Source: Arthrobacter globiformis NBRC 12137
Lineage (GTDB): Bacteria; Actinomycetota; Actinomycetes; Actinomycetales; Micrococcaceae
Direction of reading: 5' to 3'
Length of the DNA: 64,000 nt
Assembly (NCBI RefSeq): GCF_000238915.1
Contig: NZ_BAEG01000080.1
Coordinates: 1-64,000 of the forward strand
The position numbers and the translations under genes were made by a program. Each line of letters starts with the position of its first letter. Within the stretch, counting starts at the first letter, position 1. Of the stretch, positions 62,191-64,000 are shown in pieces. The notes under the pieces are model-generated. The model searched no databases. It saw only the letters and a program-made list of their open reading frames with translations, and had not been told where the DNA came from.

Positions 62191-63742
62191 TGAGGGGCCT
62201 TTCCTTCGGGTATTCGTATAGAAGCGGGCGTTCGCGGAGGGCCAGTGCGGCGCCCAGAGTCACCGGGCCCAAGCGGCCGATGAACATGAGCAGGATCAGC
62301 ACCACCTGGCCGGCCGGCGGCATGGCGGCCGTGATGCCGGTGGACAGGCCCACCGTGGCGAACGCGGAGATCACCTCGAACAGGATCCGCTCCTGGCCGA
62401 AATCGGTGATGATCATCAGGAACATCGTGGAGCCCACCACCAGCGCGATGGCCAGCAGCACCACGGCGATGGCCTGCCGGTGCACGGCGCGGGAGAGCCG
62501 CTTGCCGAAGATGTTCACGGCCGTGCCGCCCTGCAGTTCCGTCAGGAGGATGAAGAACAGCACGCTGAACGTGGTGATCTTCAGGCCGCCCGCGGTGCCG
62601 GCCGGGCCGCCGCCGATGAACATCAGGATGTCCATGCCGAGCCAGGACACCTCGTGCATCTGCCCGATGTCGACGCTGTTGAATCCGGCGGTGCGGGTGA
62701 TGACGGACTGGAAGAAGCCGGCCAGGACGCGTTCGCCCGGCTTGAGGGCGCCGAGGGTGGCAGGGTTGGACCATTCGACGGCGGTGAGGAAGACGGTGCC
62801 TGCCGTGAGGAGCGCTGCCGTTCCAACGAGGACCAGCTTGGTGTTCATGCTCCAGTGGATGGGCCGCTGGTACTGCCGGCGCAGCTCGAAGAGCACCGGG
62901 AAGCCGAGGCCGCCGATGATCACCGCGGCCGCGATGGGCAGGCAGATCCACGGGTCCCCGGCGAAGCCGATGAGGTTGTCCGTGTGCAGGGCGAATCCTG
63001 CGTTGTTGAATGAGGACACCGCGTGGAAGACGCCGTGCCACAGCGCACGCCCGGGCTCATAGCCGTAGCCCGCGACCAGCCTGGCGGCCAGCATCCCCGC
63101 GAGCACAGTCTCCACGGTGAGGCTGATGGCCAGCACCCCGAGCAGCACCCGGCGCACGTCGCCGAATCCGTTGCTCTTGGTCTCCGCGGCCGCCGAGAGC
63201 CGTGAGCGCAGGCCCAGCCGGCGGGCCATGAGCACCCCCAGCAGCGTGCCGAAGGACATGACGCCGAACCCGCCGATCTGGATCAGGGCCATGATCACCA
63301 CCTTGCCGAACCCGCTCCAGTACACCGGAGTATCGACGGTGATCAGCCCGGTGACGCACACGGACGACGTGGAGGTGAACAGGGCATCGAGGAACGGGGC
63401 GCCGTCGGGGCCGTTCCGCGCGATGGGCAGCATGAGCAGGATTGTGCCGAGGGCGACCGCACCGGCGAACCCGAGCACGATCACCTGGGCGGGGTGCTGT
63501 GGTGCGAAGACGTTGAGGATGCGCGGGAAGACTTTGGAACCCCCGGGCCACAGCCCGCCGAACCCGCGGTCCGTTCCGGCCGCTTTCCGGTCTGTCCTGG
63601 CAGACGCTTTGGCTGTCTTCGCTGCCGATTTGGCTGCGAGCCTGGCAGTTTTCGCTGCCGGCCGGAGTCTCTTGCCTGGAGGCCGGGCGTTCCTGCCCGC
63701 AGGCCGGGCCTTCGGGGCAGGAATGTCGCGCATACGCGTCAC
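62183..63742 (-). CDS. TrkH/KtrB-family potassium channel subunit
   Basis: Membrane subunit of 519 aa. A long basic Ala/Lys/Arg-rich cytoplasmic N-terminus (about 1-65) precedes eight helices and four pore loops: FTSTSSVCVTGL, AVSSFNNAGFALHTDN, ITRTAGFNSVDIGQM and IGGGPAGTAGGLKITTF. The filter glycines are conserved, as is the GTAGG-type D-loop. The extended N-terminus is unusual and may interact with membrane or RNA. A second ATG at 63733 is a possible start. Its end overlaps the KtrA gene. Confidence 0.94.
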   Translation of the reverse strand: MTRMRDIPAPKARPAGRNARPPGKRLRPAAKTARLAAKSAAKTAKASARTDRKAAGTDRGFGGLWPGGSKVFPRILNVFAPQHPAQVIVLGFAGAVALGTILLMLPIARNGPDGAPFLDALFTSTSSVCVTGLITVDTPVYWSGFGKVVIMALIQIGGFGVMSFGTLLGVLMARRLGLRSRLSAAAETKSNGFGDVRRVLLGVLAISLTVETVLAGMLAARLVAGYGYEPGRALWHGVFHAVSSFNNAGFALHTDNLIGFAGDPWICLPIAAAVIIGGLGFPVLFELRRQYQRPIHWSMNTKLVLVGTAALLTAGTVFLTAVEWSNPATLGALKPGERVLAGFFQSVITRTAGFNSVDIGQMHEVSWLGMDILMFIGGGPAGTAGGLKITTFSVLFFILLTELQGGTAVNIFGKRLSRAVHRQAIAVVLLAIALVVGSTMFLMIITDFGQERILFEVISAFATVGLSTGITAAMPPAGQVVLILLMFIGRLGPVTLGAALALRERPLLYEYPKERPLIG

Positions 63743-63784
63743 GCTACCACCGGGGAAATCCCTGTGGCCGGTGTGAAGGACGAG

Positions 63785-63804
63785 GCGTTAAGAAAGCGTT
63801 AAGA
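63785..63804. promoter_or_regulatory. Direct repeat upstream of the KtrB gene
   Basis: GCGTTAAGA at 63785-63793 and again at 63796-63804, an 11-base period, typical of OmpR/PhoB-type response regulator sites. It lies between KtrB and the divergent gene at 63926. Confidence 0.5.
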
Positions 63805-63925
63805 TCCCCGGCTTTGGCGCTTTTCGTAATCCGGCCGATGCTAGGCTCCCGTGGTCATCAGCAAACTGCCCATGTGAATCGAAGGACCCCGTGGCCACCT
63901 CAAGCACGCAAGGCCGTGTCCTGCC

Positions 63926-64000
63926 ATGCTGACCCAAAGCGCCCCGTTGCTGTGGCTGATCCTCGGGATCGGCGCAACCGGCTACATGATCTACCGGCTC
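63926..64000 (+). CDS. N-terminus of a membrane protein (partial)
   Basis: The first 25 codons from the ATG at 63926 give MLTQSAPLLWLILGIGATGY and MIYRL, one hydrophobic helix with a basic end. The gene runs out of the window. It may be a small single-helix subunit or a larger protein; no family can be assigned. It is divergent from the potassium uptake genes. Confidence 0.45.
   Translation, partial: MLTQSAPLLWLILGIGATGYMIYRL

Overview
The window reads as chromosomal DNA of a high-GC actinobacterium, most likely Micrococcaceae (Arthrobacter or Pseudarthrobacter type). This rests on uniformly high GC, a mycothiol-dependent-type enzyme, a sugar ABC transporter with no ATPase of its own, a creatinase gene, YcnI/PepSY genes and Ala/Pro-rich secreted proteins. 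It is inference from gene content. No tRNA, rRNA, CRISPR array or transposase was seen.

The main finding is a complete daptide-type RiPP biosynthetic operon on the minus strand (10833-18840). In transcription order it encodes an MpaB-like recognition protein, an MpaM-like methyltransferase, an MpaD-like aminotransferase, an MpaC-like dehydrogenase, two small precursor peptides (50 and 56 aa, both ending in Thr), an ABC ATPase, an ABC permease and an MpaP-like intramembrane metalloprotease with a PqqD-like N-terminus. Most junctions overlap or are nearly abutting. By analogy with known daptides, the C-terminal Thr of each core should be converted to a dimethylated diamine, the leader removed after the conserved Glu-Ala-Pro, and the hydrophobic peptide exported.

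Layout. 1-9.5 kb: end of a VCBS-repeat protein, an NCS1 transporter, an Ala/Lys-rich lipoprotein, a secreted VCBS protein, a rhodanese, an HtrA-type protease, a rifampin-monooxygenase-like flavoprotein and a DUF2975/HTH pair. 9.5-10.7 kb: a frameshifted endonuclease/exonuclease/phosphatase gene and a hypothetical gene. 10.8-18.8 kb: the daptide operon. 18.9-26.1 kb: a small membrane gene with an HTH-like gene, an ABC-2 pair, GNAT, lipid kinase, serine hydrolase, a P450-reductase remnant and an SRPBCC gene. 26.1-29.8 kb: an M23 peptidase behind a structured leader, a decayed deaminase, methionine aminopeptidase and an XRE regulator. 29.8-33.5 kb: IclR regulator, creatinase and an MFS transporter. 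34-37.8 kb: a RibD-like reductase, a PadR/DUF1048/ABC operon and a mycothiol-type enzyme. 38.1-43.9 kb: a GH32 and sugar ABC operon under a LacI regulator. 44.1-48.3 kb: PucR, NCS1 transporter and a NodB-type deacetylase, probably purine or ureide catabolism. 48.3-50.2 kb: intergenic repeats around a DUF1345 gene, then CsbD. 50.3-53.7 kb: a copper-type PepSY/YcnI/membrane-protein set. 53.9-60.8 kb: a 1570-aa tandem-repeat secreted protein and an O-antigen-ligase-like protein. 61-64 kb: a small hypothetical gene, a KtrA/KtrB potassium uptake pair and the start of a membrane protein.

Several intergenic regions carry repeat families: two opposed arrays with a 32-bp period at 33.7-34.0 kb, an unrelated 32-bp array at 48.33 kb, long hairpins on both sides of the DUF1345 gene, and 16-bp repeats at 51.9 kb. 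Three decayed genes (9510-10186, 25446-25637, 28334-28611) show local gene loss.
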